From NCBI RefSeq assembly GCF_017349315.1, contig NZ_JAFMPP010000001.1, positions 310,001 through 374,000 on the forward strand: 64,000 nucleotides of DNA. Reading direction: 5' to 3'. This DNA is from Jiella flava (GTDB lineage Bacteria; Pseudomonadota; Alphaproteobacteria; Rhizobiales; Rhizobiaceae). The translations under genes were made by a program, and so were the position numbers. How positions within the stretch are numbered: position 1 is the stretch's first letter; each line of letters opens with the position of its first letter. Below the pieces are notes generated by a model, which worked only from the letters and a program-made list of their open reading frames with translations, did no database searches and had not been told where the DNA came from. Positions 1-9,002 of the stretch are shown here, in pieces.

Positions 1-3000
1 ACCGAGAGATAGTTGGTCAGCGCCGCGGTATCGGCCGTAAGCCTGGGATCCGACGTCGGTCCAGACAGTCCATAGGTCACCGTCGGATCGGCGCCCTCGA
101 CATGGTCGAGGCCGGGATCGATGACCAGATTGAGATTGCCGCCGAGCGTCAAGGCCGCAAGATTGAGGTTCGCCGCCACGGTCAGCCGTTCGCCGTTCTG
201 GACAAGATCGACCGGCGCGAGGTCAAGCTTGCCGCCATTCACCGTAAAGTCGCTGGTGACGTCGTCGATTGGAAAGGCCGCGCCAGTGCTCAGCCGCTGC
301 CATGTGGCCGCCGTGTCGGCCTGCGGCTTGAAGGTCGGCGCGTCGGCGGCAGCGAGCAGCGGCTTGAAGACCGCAGGTGGCACGCCGGGAATCTTGGCGT
401 TGGCGACCGTGACATTGCCCGCCCCGGACAAGGAGGCGATCATCGCCTGATAGGACTGGCCGCTGGTCTCCAGCCGGATCTCGCCGTCAAGCCGCGCCGC
501 GCCCTCGCCATTCGACAGCGCCGGCGCATATTTCGCCAGGTCGATGCCCTGGCCAAAAGCGGCCAACGAAAAGCCCGCAAGGCCACCGGCATTGCGCATG
601 ACCAGGGTGCCGGTGGTCTCGGCGGATTCGAGCCTGCCGCGCAGATTGGCAAGAGACAGCGAGGTCGGGGTGAATTGCAGATCGGCGCCGACACCGGACA
701 ATGTCAGTCCGCCGAGCAGATCCAACCGGCCGGCGGACAGCTTCAATTGGCCGTCGACCGGCGGCAGAAGCGTGGGAGAAAAGGCGCTCTTCGACCAATC
801 GACGGTCCCGGTCGCCTCGACCAGCGGCCGGCCATAGGCGAGATTGGCGAGCCACGGCAGCGACAGCGAGGAAAGCTTCACCCTTCCGCCGAGCGGCTGC
901 CCGGCCGGCATTTCGAGATCACCATCCACCGTGTCACCGGCGACCTCACCGTTGATGCCGGACACCTGCCAGCCACCATCCTGATAGATGACGCTGGCAT
1001 TCAGCGAGACCGGCACCGCGTTGACCGATTGGCCGAGATCGAGCGCCAAGGCTCGCAACCAGGGCGAGGCATCCTCGCTGTTCATGTAGAGGGCGAGATT
1101 GGCGCCGGTGACCCCACCGGGCGCGACATCGACCATGCCGTCGATGCTGATCTCGCTTCCCGGCGATCGCGCCGTGGCACTGGTCACCGCCGGCCCGGTT
1201 TCGGCGGCCGAGACCGATAGCTCCACTTCCAGCGGCTGCTCCGGCGCGGCGCCGGCGGCCGGAATGCCGAGTTGCGACAACAGCACCGTCGGCCGATCGT
1301 TCTCAAACCGCAGATCGAGGCCGAACCGGCCGCTCTCGGTGCGGGCATAGATGCCGTTCTCGATGGCCGAGGACAAATCGATCTTGGTGCCGGCGGCGGT
1401 GCCGTCGAGACGCACCAGAAGGGTCGGCTTCTTGCCCGTTTCGCCCTCGATCGTCTCGACGTCGCCGGACAGCTTCAGCGGCGCCAGTTGCCCCGCCCGG
1501 CGCGACAGCACCTCGATCAGCGGAATGCCCGGCTGCAGCTCCCGCAGGAAGGCGAAGAAGCGCTTCGGATCCTTGGCATCAAGCCCGACGTCGAGCTTGC
1601 CCTTGGGCGCGCCGCCATTGAGATCGGTGAGATTGCCCGACGACGTGAGATTGGCGCCGGCAAGACCGGCGATTTTCAGGTGATCGACCGTCAGCGAGTC
1701 GCCGTCGAAGCTGAGATCGGCATCAACCTTATCCGCCTGACCGTCGGCAAAGGTCACCGGCCCGGCGTCGAGCGCCAGATCGAACCGGTCGGCATCGGCG
1801 ATCGAGTGCGCGTGGCCGGTGAAGAGCCGCGACAACGCCAAAACGGCGTCGAGATCGACCCGGCCGCCGGAGAGCTTCGCGGTCATGGTCGTCGCGCCGT
1901 CCGCCTCCTGGCGCGCCATGCGCCCGGTGATCTTGTCGCCGCCGACGTCGATTTCGAGGTTGTCGAAGACTTGAGCTTGCGCCGTCAGCGTCGTCCGAGC
2001 CGAAAAGCCCGCCCGTGTCAGGCTTCGCACCGCCGGGTCGACATGGCCGGTCAGCCAGTCCGAAAAGCCGGACGGCTGGCGCGAGGCCAAAAGCAGATCG
2101 CCCGTAAAGCCCATGGCGTCGTCGAGAGTGAGATCCCCCGATGCTTCAAGCCGCGTTCGCCCCGGAAATTCGGCACCGAAGCTGTCGAGCTTCCAGCCGG
2201 CCCGGCGCGGCTCAGCGACGAAGGCGACGTCGCGAATGGTGGTATCGCCGGCGGTCACCACCGGCAGGCTGATCTCGACCCGGCCGTCCATCCGCGGCCG
2301 CGGCACCTTCTGAAGCACCCGCCGCATCGCCTCGATGCGCTGTTCGAGGGTCTGGCGCGTCGCCTTGCTCGACGTCTCGGTCGGCGCCGCGTTGGCCGGT
2401 TTCTGCTCGGCCAGCGCGTCGACATTGACCTGCTCTCCCTTCAGCTTCAGCGAAAACCGGACCGCCTTGCCGTAATCGAGATCGCCGCTGCCCGTCAGAA
2501 CATAAGGCTGTGGCCCGCCGCCCGCCTGAACCCGCAAATCGCTCACCGCCGCATGCGCCGGCCCGAGCGTGATCGCGCCGCTCGCCTTCAAAGGCGCGGC
2601 GTCCAGCCGGCCGGTTCGTCCCTCGCTCGCCGCCTCGCCTTGCGCCTTCAGCGCGGTGAAGGGTCCTGCCTGATCGTCCGCAGCGACGAGCGCTGCGAGC
2701 TTTGGCGCGGGGCGCAGCATGCTCAGCGTGCCGACGAAGCTCGGCACCCCCTTCGGCGCACTGGCCTTCCCGTCAAGCGTGATCTGACCGTCGAGAGCCT
2801 GATTCGAGGCGGTGATCCGCAGCGGCAAGGTGCCGTCGTCCTGTGGCACCCCGGTCGAGAGATCAAAATCGACCGGCTCGCCGTCCACGGTGAAGGAGCC
2901 CCCGCCATCGACGGGTCCAGCGAGCGAGCCGGCGGACAGCTTGGCATTGACGTCGAACAGCGTTTGTGTTCGGCCAAGCCCCTTGTCCTCGATGACCACC

Positions 3001-3452
3001 GTGCCGTGGTCGATCACGACGTTCTGCAGCACGACCTTGGCGCCGGTCGGGATCTTCGGATCGGAGACCACCCAGCGCACGCTGTGATCCGGTCGCACCG
3101 GCAGGCGCACGATCGGCCGGTCGAGGGTCATGGAATAGATGTAGATCTCACCGGAGAGATAGGGCGCGAGTTCGGCATCCATGCGAAAGCGCGCGACCGT
3201 CAGCAGCGTCGAGCCATCGTCGTCCTTGACTTCGACATCGTTGAAGGTGACCGAGGGAAACGGCAACAGGCGAGCCGAGGCGGTGCCCTCCACGACCACC
3301 TTATGGCCGAGGATCTTCGAGGCTTCGCGCTCGAAATCGGCGCGATAGGCCGTCCAATCGATGAAATACGGCGCGACCAGCGCTCCGACGAGCGCCAGCA
3401 CCAGCAGTCCACCGACAAGGACAAACGCCCTGACCAGGTTCCTATCTCCCAC
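1..3452 (-). CDS. AsmA-family protein (3' end beyond window)
   Basis: Large inner-membrane-anchored protein of the AsmA/TamB-like group, which acts in the periplasm in outer-membrane lipid and protein homeostasis. About 1,150 residues are visible and the frame is still open at base 1. A single hydrophobic N-terminal helix (FVLVGGLLVLALVGALVAPY) is followed by the typical AsmA start FIDWTAYRADFEREASKILG. The rest is long beta-rich repetitive sequence with many GxxxL and 'sGdl.l' stretches, as expected of the family's elongated lipid-conduit fold. The start is a GTG at 3452; a TAA lies two codons upstream, so nothing longer is possible. The next minus-strand gene upstream is the FAD-linked dehydrogenase, 222 bp away, so co-transcription is uncertain. 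Long open frames on the plus strand here are codon-bias shadows. Confidence 0.85.
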   Translation of the reverse strand, partial: MGDRNLVRAFVLVGGLLVLALVGALVAPYFIDWTAYRADFEREASKILGHKVVVEGTASARLLPFPSVTFNDVEVKDDDGSTLLTVARFRMDAELAPYLSGEIYIYSMTLDRPIVRLPVRPDHSVRWVVSDPKIPTGAKVVLQNVVIDHGTVVIEDKGLGRTQTLFDVNAKLSAGSLAGPVDGGGSFTVDGEPVDFDLSTGVPQDDGTLPLRITASNQALDGQITLDGKASAPKGVPSFVGTLSMLRPAPKLAALVAADDQAGPFTALKAQGEAASEGRTGRLDAAPLKASGAITLGPAHAAVSDLRVQAGGGPQPYVLTGSGDLDYGKAVRFSLKLKGEQVNVDALAEQKPANAAPTETSSKATRQTLEQRIEAMRRVLQKVPRPRMDGRVEISLPVVTAGDTTIRDVAFVAEPRRAGWKLDSFGAEFPGRTRLEASGDLTLDDAMGFTGDLLLASRQPSGFSDWLTGHVDPAVRSLTRAGFSARTTLTAQAQVFDNLEIDVGGDKITGRMARQEADGATTMTAKLSGGRVDLDAVLALSRLFTGHAHSIADADRFDLALDAGPVTFADGQADKVDADLSFDGDSLTVDHLKIAGLAGANLTSSGNLTDLNGGAPKGKLDVGLDAKDPKRFFAFLRELQPGIPLIEVLSRRAGQLAPLKLSGDVETIEGETGKKPTLLVRLDGTAAGTKIDLSSAIENGIYARTESGRFGLDLRFENDRPTVLLSQLGIPAAGAAPEQPLEVELSVSAAETGPAVTSATARSPGSEISIDGMVDVAPGGVTGANLALYMNSEDASPWLRALALDLGQSVNAVPVSLNASVIYQDGGWQVSGINGEVAGDTVDGDLEMPAGQPLGGRVKLSSLSLPWLANLAYGRPLVEATGTVDWSKSAFSPTLLPPVDGQLKLSAGRLDLLGGLTLSGVGADLQFTPTSLSLANLRGRLESAETTGTLVMRNAGGLAGFSLAAFGQGIDLAKYAPALSNGEGAARLDGEIRLETSGQSYQAMIASLSGAGNVTVANAKIPGVPPAVFKPLLAAADAPTFKPQADTAATWQRLSTGAAFPIDDVTSDFTVNGGKLDLAPVDLVQNGERLTVAANLNLAALTLGGNLNLVIDPGLDHVEGADPTVTYGLSGPTSDPRLTADTAALTNYLS

Positions 3453-3674
3453 CTCTTAAGCCGGCCGGTCCCGATAGCGAGACGCCGGCATAGGACGAAA
3501 AGCCGCCGCCGTGCCGCAACGGCTGACGCAGAACGCCCGGCGCTCACACCGATCGCCCCTCGACCACGTGGCCACGCCGTTTCGGTCTCTCCCCCGTCGA
3601 TCACACGAAGCCGGTGCCAAGCTTTCACAGGATAGGCCAGAACGGATCGCGAATGTCGATAGGCAAGTGCCGTG

Positions 3675-5087
3675 TCAGGTCAGGAAGATCTTACCGGGGT
3701 TCATGATACCGTGCGGATCCAGCGCCGTCTTCACCGCCTGCATCACCTCGACCGCCGCGCCGAGTTCGCCATGCAGATAACCGCGCTTGCCCTGACCGAC
3801 GCCGTGCTCGCCGGTGCAGGTGCCGTCCATCGCCACTGCCCGCTCGGCCAGCCGCGTCAAGAAGGCCTCGGCCGCCTCGATTTCGTTGGCCGCATCCATG
3901 TCGAGCAGCAGCGTCACGTGAAAATTGCCATCGCCGACATGGCCGATGATCGGCCCGATCAAGCCGCTCGCCTGCAAATCCTCCTGGGTTTCGCCGATGC
4001 AGTCGGCCAGCCGCGAAACCGGCACGCAGACATCCGTGGCAATCGCCCGCGATCCGGGGCGCAGTTGCATCGACGCCCAATACATGTCGTGCCGCGCCTT
4101 CCAAAGACGGCTGCGCTCCTCCGCCCGGTTCGATGCCTCCAACGCGCCGGCGCCGTTTTCGGCGGCGAGAATGCCGAACATCTCCGCCTGCTCGGCGACC
4201 GAGGCGGGCGAGCCGTGGAACTCGACGAACAGCGAGGGCTGCGGCTTCAGGTCGAGCTTGGCATAGGCGTTCGCCGCCTGCATCGACTGGGCGTCGAGCA
4301 GTTCGATCCGGGCCACCGGAATACCGGTCTGGACGGTCTGGATCACGGTGTTCACCGCGTCGCGCACGCTCGGAAACGGGCAGACGCCGGACAGGATCTG
4401 CTCGGGGATGCCGTAGAGCTTCAAGGTCAGGCTGGTGATGACGCCGAGCGTGCCCTCCGAGCCGACCAGCAGCCGGGTGAGATCGTAACCGGCCGAGGTC
4501 TTCTTCGCCCGCCGCGCGGTGCGGATCAGCCGTCCGTCGGCCATCACCGCGTTCAACGCGATGACGTTGTCGCGCATCGTGCCGTAGCGCACCGCATTGG
4601 TGCCCGAGGCCCGTGTCGCCGCCATCCCGCCAAGACTGGCATTGGCACCGGGATCGATCGGAAAGAACAGGCCGGTGTCGCGCAGGTGGGCGTTCAGCGC
4701 CTCGCGGGTCACGCCCGGTTCAACGACGCAGTCGAGATCTTCGGCATGGACCGCCAGGACCCGATCCATCCGCGACAGATCGATGGAGATGCCGCCCTGC
4801 GGCGCGTTGACGTGCCCTTCCAGCGAGGAGCCGACGCCGAAGGGAATGATCGGCGTCTCGTTGGCCGCGCAGATGCCGACGATGCGCTGGACCTCGGCTT
4901 CGCACTCGGCAAAGATCACCGCATCCGGCGCCTGATTGGGGATATAGGTGGTGGTGTGGGCATGGGCCCGGCGCACGTCCTCGCCGGTGACAATGCGCTC
5001 GCCAAAGACTGTGCGCAGGCTTTCGATCGCCGCCGGAATTTTCGGCCGCGCCGCCGGCCGTTCTGCCAAAATATCCCGAAGCGTCAT
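3675..5087 (-). CDS. FAD-binding D-lactate/2-hydroxyacid dehydrogenase (GlcD/Dld family)
   Basis: 470-residue flavoprotein that oxidises a D-2-hydroxy acid (D-lactate or similar) and passes electrons to cytochrome or quinone rather than NAD. The N-terminal half is the VAO-type FAD-binding domain: PFGVGSSLEGHV near residue 100, then PGANASLGGMAATRASGTNA and LLVGSEGTLGVIT. The C-terminal half is the FAD-oxidase C domain, with GHVGDGNFHVTLL, CTGEHGVGQGKRGYL and a final PHGIMNPGKI. The length matches the cytochrome-type D-lactate dehydrogenase family. The ATG at 5087 is preceded by GGGAGGATGGG, a strong ribosome site; longer upstream open sequence lacks one. It diverges from the thioesterase gene across a 194-bp gap. 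The exact substrate cannot be read from the sequence, and D-2-hydroxyglutarate or glycolate are alternatives. Confidence 0.85.
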   Translation of the reverse strand: MTLRDILAERPAARPKIPAAIESLRTVFGERIVTGEDVRRAHAHTTTYIPNQAPDAVIFAECEAEVQRIVGICAANETPIIPFGVGSSLEGHVNAPQGGISIDLSRMDRVLAVHAEDLDCVVEPGVTREALNAHLRDTGLFFPIDPGANASLGGMAATRASGTNAVRYGTMRDNVIALNAVMADGRLIRTARRAKKTSAGYDLTRLLVGSEGTLGVITSLTLKLYGIPEQILSGVCPFPSVRDAVNTVIQTVQTGIPVARIELLDAQSMQAANAYAKLDLKPQPSLFVEFHGSPASVAEQAEMFGILAAENGAGALEASNRAEERSRLWKARHDMYWASMQLRPGSRAIATDVCVPVSRLADCIGETQEDLQASGLIGPIIGHVGDGNFHVTLLLDMDAANEIEAAEAFLTRLAERAVAMDGTCTGEHGVGQGKRGYLHGELGAAVEVMQAVKTALDPHGIMNPGKIFLT

Positions 5088-5281
5088 CCCATCCTCCCGT
5101 GATCGGTCTTGCCGCCGATTGGTACCGCACGCGCGAGGCCCGTCCACGCGCCTGTCTGTCCGCCCGCCTGTCCACCGGTGTGTGCCACAGCCAAGGACGG
5201 ACGAGAAGCCGCACCGCAATTGACTTTCGCGCGAGCGGCGCGAGGTCCCTGGCGATCCGCCGCGCCAAAAGAGCCGCCCCG

Positions 5282-5776
5282 ATGCCTGAGATTATCCCTG
5301 TGCCATTCCGCTCGCCCGAACTCGCGGTCGAACCGGCCTGGATCGACTACAACGGCCATCTCAACCTGGCCTATTATCACGTACTCTTCGATCGCGGGCT
5401 CGATCCGTTCTCCGACGCCATCGGCCTTGGCGAACAGTATCGCGCCCGCACCGGCTTCACCACCTACACAGCCGAGGCGCATGTGCGCTATCTGAAGGAA
5501 GTCCCGCCCGCGGCCGAGGTCGTGGTGACCACCCGCATCGTCGGCCTCGACGCCAAACGCCTGCATCTCTTCCAGGAGATGCACCACGCAGACGGGTGGC
5601 TCGCCGCGACGCTGGAAAGCCTGTCACTGTCGATCGACCAGCGCGGCGAAACGCCCAAGGTCACGCCGTTCCCGGTCGAGACGTTTCAGGCGCTCGAAGC
5701 CGCCGCGCACCGACATGCCGAACTGCCACGACCGCCGGAGCTGCACCGCGCGGTCCAGCATCTGCAGACCCGGTAG
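5282..5776 (+). CDS. acyl-CoA thioesterase, 4HBT hot-dog family
   Basis: 164-residue single-domain hot-dog thioesterase. The early motif WIDYNGHLNLAYYHVLFDRG is the 4-hydroxybenzoyl-CoA thioesterase-type active-site loop, with the Asp/Asn-Gly-His core. TTYTAEAHVRYLKEV marks the central strand. Family members hydrolyse short or modified acyl-CoA esters in the cytoplasm, and close relatives occur with carnitine/betainyl-CoA metabolism, but no such genes are nearby. The start is the ATG of MPEIIPVPF; the open frame extends upstream into the divergent promoter region without a better site. It stops just before the oppositely oriented ABC transporter ATPase, so it appears monocistronic. Confidence 0.75.
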   Translation: MPEIIPVPFRSPELAVEPAWIDYNGHLNLAYYHVLFDRGLDPFSDAIGLGEQYRARTGFTTYTAEAHVRYLKEVPPAAEVVVTTRIVGLDAKRLHLFQEMHHADGWLAATLESLSLSIDQRGETPKVTPFPVETFQALEAAAHRHAELPRPPELHRAVQHLQTR

Positions 5777-5815
5777 GAGCGCAGAACGACAGGGCCACCA
5801 CAGGCCCGTTCCAGC

Positions 5816-6541
5816 TCATTGCATGCCGAGGAACTGCCGCAGCTCCGGCGTCTTCGGGGCACCGAACACCGCCTCCGGCGGGCCGATCTCATGCACCTTG
5901 CCGAGATGCATGAAGACCACCCGCGAGCAGACCTCGCGGGCAAAATTCATCTCGTGGGTGACGGTGATCAGCGTCATGCCCTCCTCCGCGAGCTTGCGCA
6001 CCACCTGCAGCACTTCCGCGACCAGTTCAGGATCGAGAGCGGAGGTGATCTCATCGCACAAGAGCGCCGCCGGTTTCATGGCGAGCGCCCGCGCGATCGC
6101 CACCCGCTGCTGCTGACCACCGGAGAGTTCTTCCGGCAAAGCGTCGAAGCGGTTGCCGAGACCAACGCGGTCGAGCATCTCTTCGGCGATCCGGCGCGCC
6201 TCCTCCTTCGGCGTCTTCTTCACCACCGTTTGGGCGAGCATCACGTTGCGGCCCGCCGACAGATGCGGAAACAGATTGAACTGCTGGAAGATCATTCCGA
6301 CCTTCAGCCGCAACTCCCGCAGCTGCCGATCTTCGCCGGAAACGTGCACGCCGGCGACCGCGATGCTGCCGCCATTGATCGTCTCCAGGCCGTTGATGCA
6401 GCGCAAAAGCGTCGATTTGCCCGAACCGCTCTTGCCGATGATCGCGATCACCTCACCCGGCTCAATGTCGAGGTCGATGCCCTTCAGCACCTCGGTCTGA
6501 CCGAAGCTCTTGCGGACGTCAGTGATGGCGATGAGAGACAT
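5816..6541 (-). CDS. amino-acid ABC transporter ATP-binding protein (GlnQ/HisP type)
   Basis: 241-residue ATPase subunit of a polar amino-acid importer. It carries Walker A GKSGSGKSTLLRC near residue 38, signature LSGGQQQRVAIARAL, Walker B ALLCDEITSALDPE, the D-loop and the switch histidine in VTHEMNFAREV. Length and sequence are typical of the GlnQ/HisP/ArtP family. It is the last gene of a four-gene minus-strand unit (binding protein, permease, permease, ATPase), and its start overlaps the preceding permease gene by 23 bp, which implies translational coupling. The substrate is not identifiable from this subunit. Confidence 0.92.
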   Translation of the reverse strand: MSLIAITDVRKSFGQTEVLKGIDLDIEPGEVIAIIGKSGSGKSTLLRCINGLETINGGSIAVAGVHVSGEDRQLRELRLKVGMIFQQFNLFPHLSAGRNVMLAQTVVKKTPKEEARRIAEEMLDRVGLGNRFDALPEELSGGQQQRVAIARALAMKPAALLCDEITSALDPELVAEVLQVVRKLAEEGMTLITVTHEMNFAREVCSRVVFMHLGKVHEIGPPEAVFGAPKTPELRQFLGMQ

Positions 6542-7178
6542 GCAGCTTTCTTTCGAGGAGCCGGCTGGTCAGCGACAGCGGCCAGCAGAGCGCAAAATAG
6601 AACAGCGCCACCAGCCCATAGACGGTGAAGGGCTGAAAGGTGGCGTTGGTGATAATGGTGCCGGCCTTGGTCAGTTCGATGAAGCCGATGATCGAGGTGA
6701 GCGCGGTGCCTTTGACCACTTGAACCGAGAAACCGACCGTCGGCGGCACGGCGATCCTGAGCGCCTGGGGCAGGATGACATGGCGCATCTGCTCCAGCCG
6801 GCTCATGCCGAGGCTCGCCGACGCTTCCCACTGCCCCTTGGCGATCGCCTCGACACAGCCGCGCCAGATCTCGCCGAGAAACGCCGCAGTCCATAAGACC
6901 AGCGCCACCCCGGCGGCGAGCCAAGCCGGCACGGAAATGCCGAAGAGACCGAGGCCGAAGAACACCAAAAAGAGCTGCATCAGCAGCGGCGTGCCTTGAA
7001 ACAACTCGATATAGAGCTTGGCCGGCAGGCGCGCGAAACGCCGCTTGGCGATCCGGGCAAACAGCACCAAGAGACCAATCACACCGCCCCCGACGAACGA
7101 GACGAGCGACAGAAGCACGGTCCATCGCAGGGCGAAGAGGAGATTACGGACGATGTCCCACAGAGTGAAATCGGTCAT
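6519..7178 (-). CDS. amino-acid ABC transporter permease (second subunit)
   Basis: 219-residue HisM/GlnP-type inner-membrane permease with about five transmembrane helices. The cytoplasmic coupling loop EASASLGMSRLEQMRHVILP is the EAA motif that docks on the ATPase. The early helix pair (LLSLVSFVGGGVIGLLVLF) and YIELFQGTPLLMQLF, the family's conserved ExxRGTPxxxQ-like segment, fit the polar amino-acid class. The ATG at 7178 overlaps the stop of the upstream permease by 4 bp (ATGA). The two permeases would form a heterodimer. Confidence 0.92.
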   Translation of the reverse strand: MTDFTLWDIVRNLLFALRWTVLLSLVSFVGGGVIGLLVLFARIAKRRFARLPAKLYIELFQGTPLLMQLFLVFFGLGLFGISVPAWLAAGVALVLWTAAFLGEIWRGCVEAIAKGQWEASASLGMSRLEQMRHVILPQALRIAVPPTVGFSVQVVKGTALTSIIGFIELTKAGTIITNATFQPFTVYGLVALFYFALCWPLSLTSRLLERKLHVSHRHH

Positions 7179-7846
7179 CGAGACACCCTTCGCGGAAATA
7201 CCAGCCGGCCGACGCCGGCCATCGCCTGTCGCACGAGGATGGCGAGGATCAGATAGATCGCCGTCGTGACGGAATAGGCCTCGAAGGAGCGGAAGGTCCG
7301 CGACTCGATGTAGTTCGCGGCATAGGTCAGATCCTGGGCGGCGATCTGCGAGACGACGGCCGAGCCGAGCATGACGATCACCACCTGCGAGGACAGCGCC
7401 GGCCAGATCCGCTGCAACGCCGGGACGAGCACGACATGGCGAAAGGTTTCGAGCCGCGACATGGCAAGGCTGGCGCCGGCTTCGAACTGGCCCCTCGGCG
7501 TCGCCTGGATGCCGGCCCGGATGATCTCGCAGGCATAGGCGCCGAGATTGACGACCATGGCGATATTTGCCGCCTCCAACTCGCCAAGCCGAATGCCGAG
7601 CGCCGGCAGGCCGAAGAAGATGAAGAACAGCTGCACCAGAAACGGCGTGTTGCGGATCAATTCGACATAGGTGGCAACGACAACGCGCAGCGGCGCCGTG
7701 CCATAGAGCTTGACGAAGGCGCACAAAATGCCGAGTGCAATGCCAAGAACGCCGCCGACGATCGTCAGTTCAAGGGTGATCAGAATGCCCTTGACGATAA
7801 CCGGGTAATAGGTGGCGAGCCACATGAAGTTGAAACTATAGGTCAC
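7175..7846 (-). CDS. amino-acid ABC transporter permease (first subunit)
   Basis: 223-residue HisQ/GlnP-type permease that pairs with the overlapping downstream permease. The hydrophobic N-terminus (VIVKGILITLELTIVGGVLG), YVELIRNTPFLVQLFFIFFG (the conserved ELxRNTPxLVQ segment) and the EAA loop EAGASLAMSRLETFRHVVLV are diagnostic of the polar amino-acid uptake family. It lies 121 bp after the binding-protein gene. A GC-rich hairpin in that gap (7883-7896) could lower expression of the membrane genes relative to the binding protein, as is common in such operons. Confidence 0.92.
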   Translation of the reverse strand: MTYSFNFMWLATYYPVIVKGILITLELTIVGGVLGIALGILCAFVKLYGTAPLRVVVATYVELIRNTPFLVQLFFIFFGLPALGIRLGELEAANIAMVVNLGAYACEIIRAGIQATPRGQFEAGASLAMSRLETFRHVVLVPALQRIWPALSSQVVIVMLGSAVVSQIAAQDLTYAANYIESRTFRSFEAYSVTTAIYLILAILVRQAMAGVGRLVFPRRVSR

Positions 7847-7882
7847 GGTCAGTCCGCTGATTGCGCCGTCAGATCAGGAAGA

Positions 7883-7896
7883 CGCCGCCTTCGGCG
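7883..7896 (-). terminator. intercistronic hairpin after binding-protein gene
   Basis: CGCCG-CCTT-CGGCG, a perfect 5-bp stem with a 4-nt loop, 71 bp downstream of the binding-protein stop codon. Read on the minus strand it is followed by GTCTTCCTG, not a clean T-run. A partial attenuator or mRNA 3'-stabiliser is more likely than a full terminator. Confidence 0.4.
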
Positions 7897-7967
7897 CGCC
7901 GGGCGATCGACAAAGGGAGCCCCCGCCGATCGCGCGCGGCACGCGCCAAGAGCGCTTCACGATGTGG

Positions 7968-8762
7968 TTAAAGATCCTTCGGCAGCTTCGCGCCGAGCCA
8001 CTTTTCGCTGACCTTGTCGAGCGAGCCGTCCTTCTTCGCCTCGGCGATGATCTCGTTCACCTTCGCCATCAGCTTCGGCTCGCCCTTCGATAGGCCGACA
8101 TAGCAGGGCGAATTCTTCATCAGGAACAAGGAATCCGGCTGGCGCGGCGGATTGCGCTTCAAAATCGCAGCCGCAACGACGTTGCCGGTGGCGACCACGT
8201 CGACCTGATTGGACAGGAAGGCCGAGATCGTGCCGTTGTTATCCTCATAACGCTTGATGGTCGCATCCTTCGGCGCGATCTTTGACAGCTGCAGATCCTC
8301 GACCGAGCCCCGGGTCACGCCGACGATCTTGCCGGAAAGATCCGCCGGCTTGGCGATACCGCTGTCCTTCGGGCCGAAGACGCCGTTGAAGAAGGGCGCA
8401 TAAGCGTCGGAAAAGTCGATCACCTTCTCACGGTCGGGATTTTTGCCGAGGCTGGAGATGACGAGATCGACCTTGTTGGTCTGCAGGTAGGGAATGCGGT
8501 TGGTGCTGGTGACCGGAACGAGTTGAAGCTTCACGCCCATCTTGCCGGCGACGAGTTCGGCCATATCGATGTCATAGCCCTGCGGGCTCATATCGGCTCC
8601 AACACTGCCGAAGGGCGGAAAGTCCTGGGGCACGGCCACCCGCAGCGTCCCACGCTGCAGAATGCCGGCCAGACCGTCGGCCAGAGCGGGCGAAACCGTG
8701 ACAGCCGCGGTCAGGGCGAGTGCTGCTGCCGCGATGCGGGCGACGAAATTCCGGCGGTTCAT
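7968..8762 (-). CDS. amino-acid ABC transporter substrate-binding protein (SBP family 3)
   Basis: 264-residue periplasmic receptor of the importer encoded just downstream. The N-terminus MNRRNFVARIAAAALALT with cleavage near ALADG is a signal peptide; the paired arginines before N-F are Tat-like, but Sec export is equally possible. The mature protein has the family-3 pattern: LRVAVPQDFPPFGSV, QGYDIDMAELVAGKM, DLVISSLGKNPDREKVIDFS (the Arg binds the ligand alpha-carboxylate) and a C-terminal WLGAKLP. Of two adjacent ATGs (8765 and 8762) the second has AAAGGA at better spacing. It is the first gene of its transcription unit. Arginine, histidine, glutamine or cystine are all possible ligands. 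Confidence 0.88.
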   Translation of the reverse strand: MNRRNFVARIAAAALALTAAVTVSPALADGLAGILQRGTLRVAVPQDFPPFGSVGADMSPQGYDIDMAELVAGKMGVKLQLVPVTSTNRIPYLQTNKVDLVISSLGKNPDREKVIDFSDAYAPFFNGVFGPKDSGIAKPADLSGKIVGVTRGSVEDLQLSKIAPKDATIKRYEDNNGTISAFLSNQVDVVATGNVVAAAILKRNPPRQPDSLFLMKNSPCYVGLSKGEPKLMAKVNEIIAEAKKDGSLDKVSEKWLGAKLPKDL

Positions 8763-9002
8763 CATGATCCTTTCAAACTCACACGTCACGGCCACGCGAC
8801 CGCGACAAGGCAGGCGTAGCATGGTTCATGCCAGTTTGATGACGGATTGTTGTCGGTTGGAACGGCCCACTGTCCCGCATTGCCCCCGAGAGATGGTCTG
8901 CCGTCCGTGCGCTGCAGGCATGCGCGATGACGCCGGCCACAGATTGCCGACTTCATAGACGAAATGAATATTTTCTCAGCTGATAAACGAAGAAAAGGGG
9001 CT

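Noticed and set aside
1272-3635. 787-codon open frame on the plus strand
   Set aside because: It lies antisense to the AsmA-like gene, is Arg/Gly/His-rich with no domain, and arises from GC-rich codon use of the real gene.
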